A DNA stretch of 54,233 nt from JAJDIA01 sp031555145 (GTDB taxonomy: Bacteria > Bacteroidota > Bacteroidia > Bacteroidales > Tannerellaceae). Positions 25,410 to 34,721 of this stretch are shown here, in pieces; the first letter of the stretch is position 1; the number at the start of each line of letters is the position of its first letter. The translations under genes and the position numbers were made by a program. The stretch covers positions 1 through 54,233 of the forward strand of contig JAVBUR010000045.1 of assembly GCA_031555145.1 (NCBI GenBank), given 5' to 3'. Under the pieces are notes generated by a model that ran no database searches, was not told the DNA's origin, and saw nothing but the letters and a program-made list of their open reading frames with translations.

Positions 25410-26921
25410 TCACTTATTAATTGCCAGCAATTCTTCGATATAGGTACGATCATTGCTGAGGCGGGGGATTTTGTGTTGTCCGCCCAGTTTGCCTTTTTGC
25501 TTGAGCCAGTCGTAGAAGGCGCCTTCGCGGGCGGTAATTATTTGAAGGGGTTGGAGGGAGATTTCTTTGTAACGCTTGGCTTCGTAATCGGAGTTGAGCT
25601 TCTTCAGGTTCTCATCGAGTATGCGGGCGTATTCAGCGAGCGAAGCCGGCATCTTGACGAACTCAATAAACCATTGATGGAAGCCTTTCGCCTTGTCGAG
25701 CAGGAAGACGGGGGCAGCAGTATATTCCTTTACCTTGGCGCCGGTAGCCTGGTTGGTGAGGGAGATGGCTTTATCGGCATTATCCACCATCAACTCTTCG
25801 CCGAAGGCATTGATAAAATGGCGGGTACGTCCGGAGATGATAAACTTATGCGGGAAGAGTGACGTGAAGCGGATCGTATCACCGATCTGGTAACGCCAGA
25901 GTCCACCGGCGGTGGTAATCACCATCGCATAGTTCTTTCCTGTCTCCACTGCTTCGAGTGGCAGTACGGTCGGGTTGGGGCTGCCGACCTCATCAAAGGG
26001 GATAAACTCATAGAACACACCGTAGTCGAGCATTAGCAACAGCGAAGGATCGGAGAGGTCGCTTTGGATACCGAAGAAACCTTCGGACGCATTATAGGTT
26101 TCCATATAATGCATGCGGTCTGACGGGATCAGCGCTTTATACAAGTCGCGGTAGGGTTCGAAACTGATTCCCCCGTGGAAGAATACTTCCATATGGGGCC
26201 ATACATCCGTCAGATATTGCTTACCCGTCTTTTCGAGGATGGCTTTGATCAGCACCAGCATCCACGAAGGGACGCCTGAGAGACTGTTTACGTCCTTATT
26301 CCAGGTACTCTCCACAATGGCCTTGATCTTGCTTTCCCATTCATCCATCAGAATGATGCGTTTGGACGGGACACGTACAAGGTTAACCAACGGGTTGAGC
26401 CGTTGCAGCAAGACGGCCGAAAGGTCGCCCGTATGCGAACGGCTGTTCAATGGCGAAGGGCTATGGCTTCCACCCAGTATCAATCCTTTGCGGGCAAAAA
26501 ACCGGCTTTCGGGATTGTTCAGCAGATAAAGCGCGACACAATCTACGCCGCCTTTGTAGTGGCAATTGTAGAGGATGTTGCGGGTGACGGGGATGAACTT
26601 GCTGCGGTCGTTGGTCGTCCCGCTGCTGCGGGCATACCATTTGACGACGCCCGGCCAGAGCACATCGCGCTCGCCGTTGATCATCCGGGTGATATAGGGA
26701 TGGATACCTTCGTAAGTATGCAGGGGGACACGGCGACTGAAGTCGTCGTAACTGCGGATCGTATGGAAATTGAATGCACGCCCCCATTCGGTATGGGCCG
26801 CTTTTCGAAGAAGCGCACGAAGCTGTTCTCCCTGGATGGTTTCGGTTTCCGTGGCGAATCGTTCGATCTTTTTTTGCCGATGCAGGAAAAAAGGAGATCC
26901 TATCGTCGTAAAAATATCCAT
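25410..26921 (-). CDS. GH3 auxin-responsive-promoter family adenylating enzyme
   Basis: A 503-residue protein of the GH3 family (PF03321), an ANL-type acyl-adenylating fold named after plant auxin amido synthetases. YARSSGTTNDRSKFIPVT (about 95-112) is the ATP-binding P-loop equivalent; YNASEGFFGIQ (about 276-286) and GLWRYQIGDTIRFTS (about 344-358) are further family motifs. Bacterial members are common in Bacteroidetes, but their substrate is not known; conjugation of an amino acid to a carboxylate is the family reaction. MDIFTTIGSPFF at 26921 is taken as start, since the ATG 36 bp earlier would overlap the promoter region. Confidence 0.88.
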   Translation of the reverse strand: MDIFTTIGSPFFLHRQKKIERFATETETIQGEQLRALLRKAAHTEWGRAFNFHTIRSYDDFSRRVPLHTYEGIHPYITRMINGERDVLWPGVVKWYARSSGTTNDRSKFIPVTRNILYNCHYKGGVDCVALYLLNNPESRFFARKGLILGGSHSPSPLNSRSHTGDLSAVLLQRLNPLVNLVRVPSKRIILMDEWESKIKAIVESTWNKDVNSLSGVPSWMLVLIKAILEKTGKQYLTDVWPHMEVFFHGGISFEPYRDLYKALIPSDRMHYMETYNASEGFFGIQSDLSDPSLLLMLDYGVFYEFIPFDEVGSPNPTVLPLEAVETGKNYAMVITTAGGLWRYQIGDTIRFTSLFPHKFIISGRTRHFINAFGEELMVDNADKAISLTNQATGAKVKEYTAAPVFLLDKAKGFHQWFIEFVKMPASLAEYARILDENLKKLNSDYEAKRYKEISLQPLQIITAREGAFYDWLKQKGKLGGQHKIPRLSNDRTYIEELLAINK

Positions 26922-26944
26922 GCGTCTTGTTTTTGTCTCCGCTA

Positions 26945-26977
26945 CAAATGTAGGCATTCCTTTTTATTATATCTTTG
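26945..26977. promoter_or_regulatory. Divergent -7 boxes between GH3 and phosphofructokinase genes
   Basis: CAAATGTA (26945-26952) reads TACATTTG on the minus strand, 24 bp ahead of the GH3 start. TATCTTTG (26970-26977) lies 26 bp ahead of the phosphofructokinase start on the plus strand. Both match TAnnTTTG; -33 elements are not clear. Confidence 0.5.
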
Positions 26978-27002
26978 CTTTGAACTAAAAAGTCACAAAC
27001 AT

Positions 27003-28016
27003 ATGCGGATAGGTATCCTTTCTTCCGGCGGCGATTGTCCGGGAATTAACGCAACAATACGAGGTGTGGGCAAGACTGCCATCATGCATTACGGCATGGA
27101 AGTGGTGGGTATCCACAGTGGTTTTTCAGGACTGCTGAAGAAAGATGTAGAAGAATTTACCGAACGCAGCCTTTCGGGTATCCTCAATCTGGGAGGGACC
27201 ATCCTGGGTACTTCGCGGGAGAAATCCTTCCGCAAACTGATCAAACAGGAAGAGGCCGGCCATGCCGACCTCATCCGCCAAAACTATGCAGACCTGGGAC
27301 TCGACTGCATCGTCTGTATCGGTGGTAACGGCACACAGAAGACGGCCAACCTCCTGTCGGAGATCGGGCTGAACATCATCGGTGTACCCAAGACCATCGA
27401 CAACGATATCTGGGGTACAGATATCACCTTCGGTTTTCAAACGGCGGTAGATATCGCCACCGAATCGATCGACCGGTTACATTCGACCGCCAGTTCGCAC
27501 AAACGGGTGATGGTAGTGGAAGTGATGGGGCATCACGCCGGATGGATCGCCCTCTATGCCGGTATGGCAGGCGGGGCGGATGTGATCCTGCTTCCCGAAC
27601 TGGGCTTTGATATCGAGCGGGTAAACGATGCCATCCTGGATCGTTCCCGCCGGGGCAAACCCTACTCCATCGTTGTCGTAGCCGAAGGCCTGCAAACACC
27701 CAGCGGCAAACGGGCTACTGACTATATCGCCCGCGCCATCGAAGAAAGCACCGGCATCGAAACCCGTGAAACCGTACTGGGTTACACCCAACGTGGTGGC
27801 AGCCCCTCGCCCTTCGACCGCAACCTGGCCACCCGCCTCGGCGGCCATGCCACGGAACTGATCGCCAGCGGACAGTTCGGCCGGATGGTCTGCATGAAAG
27901 GCGACAAAGTAGATTCGATTCCCCTCAGCGAAGTGGCCGGCAAGCTTAAATTAGTAACCCCCAACCACGACCTGATTATTCAAGGCCAGCGGATGGGGAT
28001 TATGTTTGGACGGTAA
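27003..28016 (+). CDS. pfkA: 6-phosphofructokinase
   Basis: A 337-residue enzyme phosphorylating fructose 6-phosphate in glycolysis. GILSSGGDCPGINATIRG (residues 4-21) starts the nucleotide-binding domain; GGNGTQKTA (about 106-114), PKTIDNDIWGTDITFGF (about 129-145), VEVMGHHAGWIAL (about 171-183), EGLQTPSG and TQRGGSPSPFDRN follow. The Gly in GGNGT argues for ATP, while the Lys in PKTIDND (Gly in E. coli PfkA) is a mark of PPi-dependent and mixed-clade enzymes, so the phosphoryl donor is uncertain. The ATG at 27003 is certain: the open frame extends 200 codons upstream only as the antisense of the GH3 gene. Confidence 0.9.
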   Translation: MRIGILSSGGDCPGINATIRGVGKTAIMHYGMEVVGIHSGFSGLLKKDVEEFTERSLSGILNLGGTILGTSREKSFRKLIKQEEAGHADLIRQNYADLGLDCIVCIGGNGTQKTANLLSEIGLNIIGVPKTIDNDIWGTDITFGFQTAVDIATESIDRLHSTASSHKRVMVVEVMGHHAGWIALYAGMAGGADVILLPELGFDIERVNDAILDRSRRGKPYSIVVVAEGLQTPSGKRATDYIARAIEESTGIETRETVLGYTQRGGSPSPFDRNLATRLGGHATELIASGQFGRMVCMKGDKVDSIPLSEVAGKLKLVTPNHDLIIQGQRMGIMFGR

Positions 28017-28022
28017 CCGTTT

Positions 28023-29675
28023 TTATTCCGGGATTATACCTTGTTCGGCTAATAACTGGAGACCTACGTCTTTCAGTTTGAACTTCTGTATCTTGCCACT
28101 GCCTGTCAGGGGGAAACCTTCGATAAAGAAGACATACTTCGGGATCTTGTGGCGGGCAATCTTGCCACGGCAAAAGTCTTTGACCTCGTCGACCGTCAGC
28201 GACGCTCCTTCTTTGAGGATGATAAAGGCGCCTACTTCTTCACCATATTTCTTCGACGGGATCGCGGCCACCTGGATATCCTGTACACCTTTGAGATGGT
28301 AAAGGAACTCTTCGATCTCACGCGGGTAGATATTTTCGCCGCCACGGATAATCATATCTTTGATACGACCGGTAATGCGGTAGAAACCTTCTTCGTCTTT
28401 GACGCCCAGGTCGCCGGAATGCAGCCAGCCGTCTGCGTCGATGGCTTCGGCGGTGGCATTGGGGTTCTTGTAGTAGCCCTTCATCACAAGATAGCCACGA
28501 CAGCAGATCTCGCCCTGTTCGCCTACGGCACATTCGTTGCCGGTTTCGGGGTTTACGACGCGTACTTCGGTGAAGGGGTATTCCTTACCGACGGTGGTAC
28601 AGCGTTGTTCGAACGAATCTTCGAGCGTGGAGTGCGTCATGCCCGGCGAGCTTTCGGTCAGGCCATAGACACTGGTGATATGGGTGATATGCATCTTCTC
28701 GGTCACATTGCGCATCAGTTCGATGGGGCACAAAGCGCCGGCCATGATTCCGGTACGGAGCGAGGTGAGGTCGAACATCGGGAACATCGGATGATTCAGT
28801 TCGGCGATAAACATCGTCGGCACACCGTAGAGTGCTGTACATCTTTCTTTATGTACGGAAGCGAGTACCACTAACGGATCAAACTTTTCGACCATCACCT
28901 GTGTACAGCCGTGTGTCAACACATTCATCGACGCCAGCGTAATACCAAAGCAATGGAAGAGCGGCACACAGCAACACAGTTTGTCGTCGGCCGTAAAGCC
29001 CATGCCTTCGCCGGTGAAGAGGCCGTTGTTGGCAATGTTGTAGTGGGTCAGCATCACCCCTTTGGGAAAACCGGTCGTGCCGGAGGTATATTGCATATTC
29101 ACCACATCGTGGCAGGATACCTTGCGTTTGGCCTCCACCAGCGATTCGTCGCTGATATTCTGACCGAGCAGGAGCAGTTCCGGGGTGTTATACATGCCGC
29201 GGTATTTCTCCTGACCGATATAGACCACGTTCTTCATCTTCGGGAAACGTTCACTGCGGAGGAAGCCACGCTGCGTTTCTTTCAGTTCGGGTAGCATGGT
29301 GTAGGTCATGTCGATATAGCTGCCGTCGAATACACCTTCGGTGATACAGAGGGTGTGGATATCGGCATTTTCGACAAGGAATTCCACCTCGTTTTGTTTA
29401 TAGTTGGTGTTGACCGTTACCAGTACGGCGCCGATCTTTGCACCGGCATAAACAAAGGTAAGCCAGTCGGGCACGTTCGTCGCCCAGATACCCACATGGG
29501 TACCGTGTGTCACACCGATGGCCAGCAGGCCGCGTGCCATATCGTCCACCCGTTTGTTAAACTCGCTCCAGGTGAAGCGCAAGTTACGGTCGGAGTAGAC
29601 CAGGTATTCTTTGTCGGGCGTAGTCGCCGCCCAGTGTTCAATCCAGTCGCCGATTGTTCTTTCGCTCAATTGCAT
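28023..29675 (-). CDS. AMP-dependent fatty-acid/acyl-CoA synthetase
   Basis: A 550-residue ANL-superfamily ligase. MQYTSGTTGFPKGVMLTH (about 183-200) is the ATP P-loop, VYGLTESSPGMTHS (about 325-338) the A5 region, DGWLHSGDLGVKDEEGFYRITGRIKDMIIRGGENIYPREIEE (about 420-461) covers the A7/A8 hinge, and GKIQKFKL near the end contains the catalytic lysine. It resembles medium/long-chain acyl-CoA synthetases. It follows the XRE-cupin gene by 12 bp; the pair is probably one operon in which the regulator senses a related ligand. It converges with pfkA with only 6 bp between the coding ends. Confidence 0.9.
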   Translation of the reverse strand: MQLSERTIGDWIEHWAATTPDKEYLVYSDRNLRFTWSEFNKRVDDMARGLLAIGVTHGTHVGIWATNVPDWLTFVYAGAKIGAVLVTVNTNYKQNEVEFLVENADIHTLCITEGVFDGSYIDMTYTMLPELKETQRGFLRSERFPKMKNVVYIGQEKYRGMYNTPELLLLGQNISDESLVEAKRKVSCHDVVNMQYTSGTTGFPKGVMLTHYNIANNGLFTGEGMGFTADDKLCCCVPLFHCFGITLASMNVLTHGCTQVMVEKFDPLVVLASVHKERCTALYGVPTMFIAELNHPMFPMFDLTSLRTGIMAGALCPIELMRNVTEKMHITHITSVYGLTESSPGMTHSTLEDSFEQRCTTVGKEYPFTEVRVVNPETGNECAVGEQGEICCRGYLVMKGYYKNPNATAEAIDADGWLHSGDLGVKDEEGFYRITGRIKDMIIRGGENIYPREIEEFLYHLKGVQDIQVAAIPSKKYGEEVGAFIILKEGASLTVDEVKDFCRGKIARHKIPKYVFFIEGFPLTGSGKIQKFKLKDVGLQLLAEQGIIPE

Positions 29676-29687
29676 AGCCGTCTGTTG

Positions 29688-30275
29688 TTAAAATGGAGTA
29701 TAGACAACACCCAGTATCTTGGCCGTTTCATCGGTGGCGGCGTGTACATGGTGGGCGATGATGGAATCGTAATAGATGCTGTCGCCTTCTTCGAGGATAA
29801 AGGTGCTCTTACCGTAGTTGATTTCAATCACGCCGTCGAGGACATAGATAAACTCTTCGCCTTCGTGGGTGGAGAGGATAAAGTCTACGCCTTCTTCCGA
29901 CGGGCAAACGTCGATGAGGAACGGCTCCATATGGCGTCCCGACTTGTCTTGCGACAGGGCATGGTAACGCATATGACGGCGTCCGTGTGTTTCGTCGTTC
30001 GTGAAGTCGATACCGCCTTCGGCACAATTATTGTCTTTCTTACGACTGATCACCGGACCGAGTTCGGCCTGGTCGTCGAGGAAAGTACCCAGGCGCACAC
30101 CCAGTACGCGGGCTATCTTGATAAGCGGAGCCAGGGACGGAAAGTCCAGGTTTGACTCAATACGTTCTATCTGTTCAAGGGCCAGTCCGGACCGTTCGGC
30201 CACTTCCACCGTTGTTACCTGTTTCGATTCCCGGATGCTTCGGATCTTTTCTCCGATAATCTTGTTATTTCCCAT
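29688..30275 (-). CDS. XRE-family regulator with C-terminal cupin domain
   Basis: A 195-residue protein: HTH at about 8-62 (IGEKIRSIRESKQVTTVEVAERSGLALEQIERIESNLDFPSLAPLIKIARVLGV), a linker, then a cupin barrel (about 110-190) with HEGEEFIYVLDGVIEINYGKSTFILEEGDSIYYDSIIAHHVHAATDETAKILGV, which retains the His/Glu metal-type positions. XRE-cupin proteins regulate nearby metabolic genes in response to a small molecule bound in the barrel. Its place upstream of, and coupled to, the acyl-CoA synthetase suggests control of acyl activation. No obvious operator was found in the short upstream gap. Confidence 0.9.
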   Translation of the reverse strand: MGNNKIIGEKIRSIRESKQVTTVEVAERSGLALEQIERIESNLDFPSLAPLIKIARVLGVRLGTFLDDQAELGPVISRKKDNNCAEGGIDFTNDETHGRRHMRYHALSQDKSGRHMEPFLIDVCPSEEGVDFILSTHEGEEFIYVLDGVIEINYGKSTFILEEGDSIYYDSIIAHHVHAATDETAKILGVVYTPF

Positions 30276-30381
30276 ACGATTTATGCTGTTAATTCAGTTT
30301 ATTTTTACTCCAGTAGATAACGATTTGTTACTAAACGGCGCAAAATTACAATAATATTTTATTATGCATCGTATTTTGTGT

Positions 30382-30415
30382 AAAAAAAGAAGCCACCTCG
30401 CAATGAGATGGCTTC
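30382..30415 (-). terminator. Intrinsic terminator of rpsO
   Basis: On the minus strand GAAGCCATCTC, a 5-base loop and GAGGTGGCTTC form an 11-bp stem (one G-T pair) followed directly by seven T residues. It lies about 28 bp after the rpsO stop at 30444: a textbook rho-independent terminator. Confidence 0.9.
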
Positions 30416-30443
30416 TCTGTTTATTGTTTCAAATGAACGCGGC

Positions 30444-30713
30444 TTATTTACGGATGCCAAGTTCTTTGATGATAGCACGGTAACGTGTGATATCCACCTT
30501 GATCAGGTAGTCGAGCAAACGACGACGTTTACCTACCAACATACGGAGCGCTCTTTCCGTACCATAGTCTTTATGGTTGGCTTTCAGGTGCTCTGTCAGG
30601 TGGGAGATACGGAATGTGAACAACGCGATCTGGCTTTCGGGAGAACCGGTGTTCGTAGCCGAGTTGCCATACTTCTCAAATAATTCTTTTTTCTTTTCTG
30701 AATCTAAATACAT
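30444..30713 (-). CDS. rpsO: 30S ribosomal protein S15
   Basis: An 89-residue protein with full S15 features: MYLDSEKKKELFEKYGNSATNTGSPESQIALFTFRISHLTEHLKANHKDYGTERALRMLVGKRRRLLDYL. The GSPE segment and the RALRMLVGKRRRLLDYL helix bind 16S rRNA at the central-domain three-way junction. It is a single-gene unit between its own promoter and terminator. In many bacteria S15 represses its own translation; I did not recognise a defined structure in the 50-nt leader. Confidence 0.98.
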   Translation of the reverse strand: MYLDSEKKKELFEKYGNSATNTGSPESQIALFTFRISHLTEHLKANHKDYGTERALRMLVGKRRRLLDYLIKVDITRYRAIIKELGIRK

Positions 30714-30762
30714 GATACTTTACTACTTTAAATAAATTAATACTATGTTATTCAAGCGGGTG

Positions 30763-30770
30763 CAAAGATA
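30763..30770 (-). promoter_or_regulatory. -7 box of rpsO
   Basis: CAAAGATA on plus, TATCTTTG on minus, a full TAnnTTTG match 49 bp ahead of the rpsO start; no good -33. Confidence 0.5.
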
Positions 30771-30853
30771 GAGGTAATTTTGGGAACCGCAATTTCTTTT
30801 ACCCTCTTTTTTCGATTTTAACTGTTTTGCAGCATATTTTTTTCAAATTGTCG

Positions 30854-30861
30854 TACCTTTG
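30854..30861 (+). promoter_or_regulatory. -7 box of typA
   Basis: TACCTTTG, a full match, 19 bp ahead of the typA ATG. A TTTG at 30826-30829 is 24 nt upstream, a little too far for the usual 19-21 spacing. Confidence 0.5.
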
Positions 30862-30880
30862 CGCCCTAAAATACTTTTCA

Positions 30881-32677
30881 ATGCAAAATATCAGAAACAT
30901 TGCGATCATCGCACACGTTGACCACGGCAAGACAACACTCGTGGACAAAATGCTTTTAGCAGGCAAACTTTTCCGTGACGGACAAGCTGATCTGGACCAA
31001 TTCCTCGACAACAACGACCTTGAACGTGAGCGTGGTATCACGATCCTCGCCAAAAACGTTTCGATCAATTACAAAGGATACAAGATTAACATTATAGATA
31101 CCCCGGGGCACGCCGACTTCGGTGGCGAAGTAGAACGCGTACTGAATATGGCCGACGGCTGTATCCTGCTGGTGGATGCCTTCGAAGGGCCGATGCCGCA
31201 GACACGCTTCGTGTTGCAGAAAGCGATCCAACTCGGATTGAAACCGATCGTAGTTATTAATAAGGTAGACAAACCGAACTGCCGTCCGTCGGAAGTGCAG
31301 GAGATGGTATTCGACCTCATGTTTACCCTTGATGCGACCGAAGAGCAGCTCGACTTCCCTACCATCTACGGTTCAGCCAAGCAAGGCTGGATGTCGACCG
31401 ACTGGAACCAGCCGACCGAAGATATCCAACCGCTGCTCGATACCATCATCGAACATATCCCGGCACCCGAAACACTCGATGGCCCGTCGCAGTTGCTGAT
31501 CACGTCGCTCGACTATTCTAAATATGTAGGACGTATCGCCGTAGGCCGTGTGCACCGTGGCGAACTGAAGGAAGGCCAGGAAGTGGCTCTTTGTAAACGC
31601 GATGGCACGGTAGTAAAGTCTAAGATTAAGGAAGTAAACGTATTCGAAGGCCTTGGCCGCGCCAAGGTAACGTCGGTCTCTTCGGGCGATATCTGTGCCC
31701 TGATTGGTATTGAAGGCTTCGAAATCGGTGAGACCATCGCCGATGTAAATACGCCCGAACCGCTGCCGACCATTGCGATCGACGAGCCGACCATGTCGAT
31801 GCTCTTCACCATCAACAACTCGCCCTTCTTTGGGAAAGACGGTAAATTCGTCACCTCCCGCCATATATTCGACCGCCTTCAAAAGGAGCTCGATAAGAAC
31901 CTTGCCCTGCGTGTACTGCCGACCGAATCGGCCGACTCGTGGCTGGTATACGGACGTGGCGTGCTGCACTTGTCCGTCCTGATCGAAACCATGCGCCGCG
32001 AAGGCTATGAGTTGCAGGTTGGTCAACCGCAGGTAATCATCAAGGAGATCGACGGCGTGAAATGCGAACCGGTGGAACAACTCACCGTCAACCTGCCCGA
32101 AGAAAGTTCCAGCCGCATCATCGATATGGTGACCAAACGCCGTGGCGAAATGACATTTATGGAAAGTAAGAACGACCGTATGTTCCTCGAATTTACGATC
32201 CCCTCACGCGGTATCATCGGATTGAACAACGCCGTACTGACAGCCTCCGCCGGTGAAGCTATCATGGCACACCGCTTCCTCGAATACCAACCGTGGAAAG
32301 GCGATATCGACCGTCGCAACAATGGCTCCATCATCGCAATGGAAACCGGTTCGTCGTTTGCCTATGCACTCAACAACCTCCAGTCGCGCGGCCGCTTCTT
32401 TATCGCCCCGGGCGAAGAAGTCTATGCCGGGCAGGTCGTAGGCGAACATACGAAGGAAGGCGACCTGGTCGTAAACGTCACCAAATCGAAGAAGCTCACC
32501 AATATGCGTGCCTCCGGTTCGGACGATAAGGTATCGCTGGCTCCTCCCATCGTCTTCAGCCTCGAAGACGCCCTCGAATACATCAAGGCCGACGAGTACG
32601 TGGAAATCACCCCCGGCTTTATGCGTATGCGTAAGATCATCCTCGACGAGATCGAACGCAAACGTCAGGGACGGTGA
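30881..32677 (+). CDS. typA: Translational GTPase TypA/BipA
   Basis: A 598-residue ribosome-binding GTPase of the EF-G family. NIAIIAHVDHGKTTLVDKML (residues 5-24) is the G1 loop, RERGITILAKN (about 47-57) switch I, DTPGHADFGGEVERVL (about 70-85) G3, NKVDKPN (about 127-133) G4 and GSAKQGW G5; domain II, two alpha/beta domains and the BipA-specific C-terminal domain (GSDDKVSLAPPIVFSLEDALEYIKADEYVEITP) follow. It helps ribosome assembly and stress adaptation. ATG at 30881 is chosen because the 18 codons upstream would overlap the promoter. The gene ends in a clear terminator. Confidence 0.97.
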   Translation: MQNIRNIAIIAHVDHGKTTLVDKMLLAGKLFRDGQADLDQFLDNNDLERERGITILAKNVSINYKGYKINIIDTPGHADFGGEVERVLNMADGCILLVDAFEGPMPQTRFVLQKAIQLGLKPIVVINKVDKPNCRPSEVQEMVFDLMFTLDATEEQLDFPTIYGSAKQGWMSTDWNQPTEDIQPLLDTIIEHIPAPETLDGPSQLLITSLDYSKYVGRIAVGRVHRGELKEGQEVALCKRDGTVVKSKIKEVNVFEGLGRAKVTSVSSGDICALIGIEGFEIGETIADVNTPEPLPTIAIDEPTMSMLFTINNSPFFGKDGKFVTSRHIFDRLQKELDKNLALRVLPTESADSWLVYGRGVLHLSVLIETMRREGYELQVGQPQVIIKEIDGVKCEPVEQLTVNLPEESSSRIIDMVTKRRGEMTFMESKNDRMFLEFTIPSRGIIGLNNAVLTASAGEAIMAHRFLEYQPWKGDIDRRNNGSIIAMETGSSFAYALNNLQSRGRFFIAPGEEVYAGQVVGEHTKEGDLVVNVTKSKKLTNMRASGSDDKVSLAPPIVFSLEDALEYIKADEYVEITPGFMRMRKIILDEIERKRQGR

Positions 32678-32697
32678 TCATCCAAATCCATTATATG

Positions 32698-32733
32698 TAA
32701 AAACCCTCCGGCGAACATAGTTGGAGGGTTTTT
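32698..32733 (+). terminator. Intrinsic terminator of typA
   Basis: AAAACCCTCC and GGAGGGTTTTT form a 10-bp stem with a 13-nt loop and a T-run, 20 bp after the typA stop. Confidence 0.88.
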
Positions 32734-32787
32734 CATTTTTTCTACTATCTTCGCAGTATAAAATGTAAACTACACAAACTGACCCAC

Positions 32788-34485
32788 ATGAAACAAAAAC
32801 TATTATTCCCTGGCATACTTATTCTCTATGCACTACTAACAACTGTTTCATGTCAACGAAACAACAGTGCGTCTTCGATCCTGCTCCAAGCCGAACAGCT
32901 AATGGAAGCACGTCCCGATAGTGCCTTGTGCCTGCTGGAAGACAGTATTCAACCGGCTACCCTTTCAGGCAAAGCGCATGCCGACTGGTGCCTGCTGATT
33001 ACTCAGGCACGGGATAAGAATTGGGTCAAACATACGTCTGATTCGCTTATCAGTATCGCCTGCCATTATTATGAAAAGCATGCTGACCCGGAACGGTTGA
33101 TGCTAACATATTACTATATGGGGCGGGTAACACATGATACTGGAAGTGCGCTTCTGGCACAAGATTACTATCTGAAGGCATTGGAGGTAGGAGCATCATC
33201 ACACAATCTCTTGCTGAAAGGTTTTATCTATAATCAAATCGGCGAACTATATACCTATCAACGATTTTATAATCAAGCGATCGAATACCTGCGACAAGCA
33301 TTTAACTGCTATAAACAAACAGACGACATATCTGGCATGTCATTCACTATGCGAGATATCGGACGCGTATATCATCAGTTAGACAGCATTGATGCTGCAT
33401 TAGAGGCCTATCAAGAAGCCTTGAGATATGAGCATCCCAATAGCCGGAAATCGGTATTGAGTGAATTAGGCACCATCTATATTAAGAAAAAGGAATACGA
33501 ACAAGCACTCTCCTGCCTGCATGAATCCTTACTACTATCTCGAAACGCGCAAGAAGCCGCTCCAGTCTGCCTAACATTGGGCAGGGCATTCCGTGAAATG
33601 GGCGAAAACGACTCCGCACGTTTCTATTTATATAAATGCATAGACAGCAAGAAAATAGAGACCCAAGCCGGAAGCTACTATCATCTTTATCATCTAAACA
33701 GAGACGAAAAGAATTGGCCTGCTTATGCATCAATGCAACGAATATACGAGGAACTCAATGATTCGATGCAACATATCAAAAACACTGATCAAATCCGCAA
33801 AGCAAATGACCTCTACCATTATCAACAAGCCGAACATTATAAATTAAAGCACCTGACAAGCCAACGAAATGCATATCGAATGACCTTAATAACCTTGCTA
33901 TTACTTGGTGGCATAACTGCATTGTATATTTATTTCCGCAAATGGAGAAAACAAAAAGAGTCCCAATTAGAGCAGTTAGCAAAGCAGCTCCACACAAATA
34001 AAAGCAGGATTACAGAACTGGAAACCCAACTAGCTGACAGTACAAACACCCAGGAGAAAATTGACTCGTTATTGGAGCAAATCAAGAAATTAGAAACAGC
34101 CAACGAAGAGATCCTGCTGACAAAAAAAGAACAAGAAAAGTCTTTAGCCGGCAAGTTTGAGACTTCAAATATATATGGGCAACTCATTGCAGTTATTGAC
34201 GGCAAAGATCCCTGGAGACTGACAGACCAACGATCACTGAAAAAGTGGGTAGATAAAGAATATCCTTTTTTCATCCGCGAGGTATACAGACACTGTCCCT
34301 TTCTCAAAGAAGATCTCAAAATACTTGCTTATCTTATCCGGGTTGGATTTGATTCAAAAGAGATTCGCCAGATATATAAAGTAAGGGAACAAACCGTTTC
34401 CGGATGGAAAAGAGAGTTACATAAAAGCCTTACCGGGGTCGCCGATTCTGCGAAGGGAGTCGATGAACTTATCCGCTCATTTTAG
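32788..34485 (+). CDS. Lipoprotein-anchored TPR protein with transmembrane helix and C-terminal HTH
   Basis: A 565-residue protein. It starts with a lipoprotein-like signal (LLTTVSC, Cys about 22), then TPR-type helices (about 30-330: LTYYYMGRVTHDTGSALLAQDYYLKALEVG, GFIYNQIGELYTYQRFYNQAIEYLRQAF and others), one transmembrane helix (about 365-385, LITLLLLGGITALYIYF), a coiled coil (about 390-460) and a C-terminal domain (about 470-565) with a helix-turn-helix-like LKILAYLIRVGFDSKEIRQIYKVREQTVSGWKREL. The layout suggests a membrane-spanning one-component regulator: periplasmic TPRs sense, cytoplasmic HTH acts. DNA binding is inferred. The adjacent secreted DUF3244 gene may be its target or partner. 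A decayed copy of its C-terminus lies at 38.9 kb. Confidence 0.8.
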   Translation: MKQKLLFPGILILYALLTTVSCQRNNSASSILLQAEQLMEARPDSALCLLEDSIQPATLSGKAHADWCLLITQARDKNWVKHTSDSLISIACHYYEKHADPERLMLTYYYMGRVTHDTGSALLAQDYYLKALEVGASSHNLLLKGFIYNQIGELYTYQRFYNQAIEYLRQAFNCYKQTDDISGMSFTMRDIGRVYHQLDSIDAALEAYQEALRYEHPNSRKSVLSELGTIYIKKKEYEQALSCLHESLLLSRNAQEAAPVCLTLGRAFREMGENDSARFYLYKCIDSKKIETQAGSYYHLYHLNRDEKNWPAYASMQRIYEELNDSMQHIKNTDQIRKANDLYHYQQAEHYKLKHLTSQRNAYRMTLITLLLLGGITALYIYFRKWRKQKESQLEQLAKQLHTNKSRITELETQLADSTNTQEKIDSLLEQIKKLETANEEILLTKKEQEKSLAGKFETSNIYGQLIAVIDGKDPWRLTDQRSLKKWVDKEYPFFIREVYRHCPFLKEDLKILAYLIRVGFDSKEIRQIYKVREQTVSGWKRELHKSLTGVADSAKGVDELIRSF

Positions 34486-34669
34486 TATCCAAAGCTGAAA
34501 AAAGGCATGATTTGAAGTCTTTTCAAAAGAACAATATTTAACATAAATGTTTACATATGTGAATATTTAAGATTTTTATTTGTTCACATCGCTGATATAC
34601 TGATATTTACAGAATAAAGGTCGGCGAATAAAATGTTCATATCTCATTAGCAAAATATGCATTTCAATA

Positions 34670-34702
34670 TTTGGTGAATACATTTTTTAGTCACTACCTT
34701 GC
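34670..34702 (+). promoter_or_regulatory. Promoter of the DUF3244 gene
   Basis: TTTG (34670-34673), 21 nt, then TACCTTGC (34695-34702), an imperfect -7 (6 of 8). The start codon is 20 bp further. The 34486-34669 stretch before it is very AT-rich with direct repeats of AATATTTA (34532 and 34562 region). Confidence 0.4.
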
Positions 34703-34721
34703 AGTCGCAAATTATTATGTC

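Noticed and set aside
26403..27002. 200-codon N-terminal extension of the phosphofructokinase frame
   Set aside because: It is antisense to the GH3 gene, crosses both promoters, and the family start MRIGILSSGGD lies at 27003.
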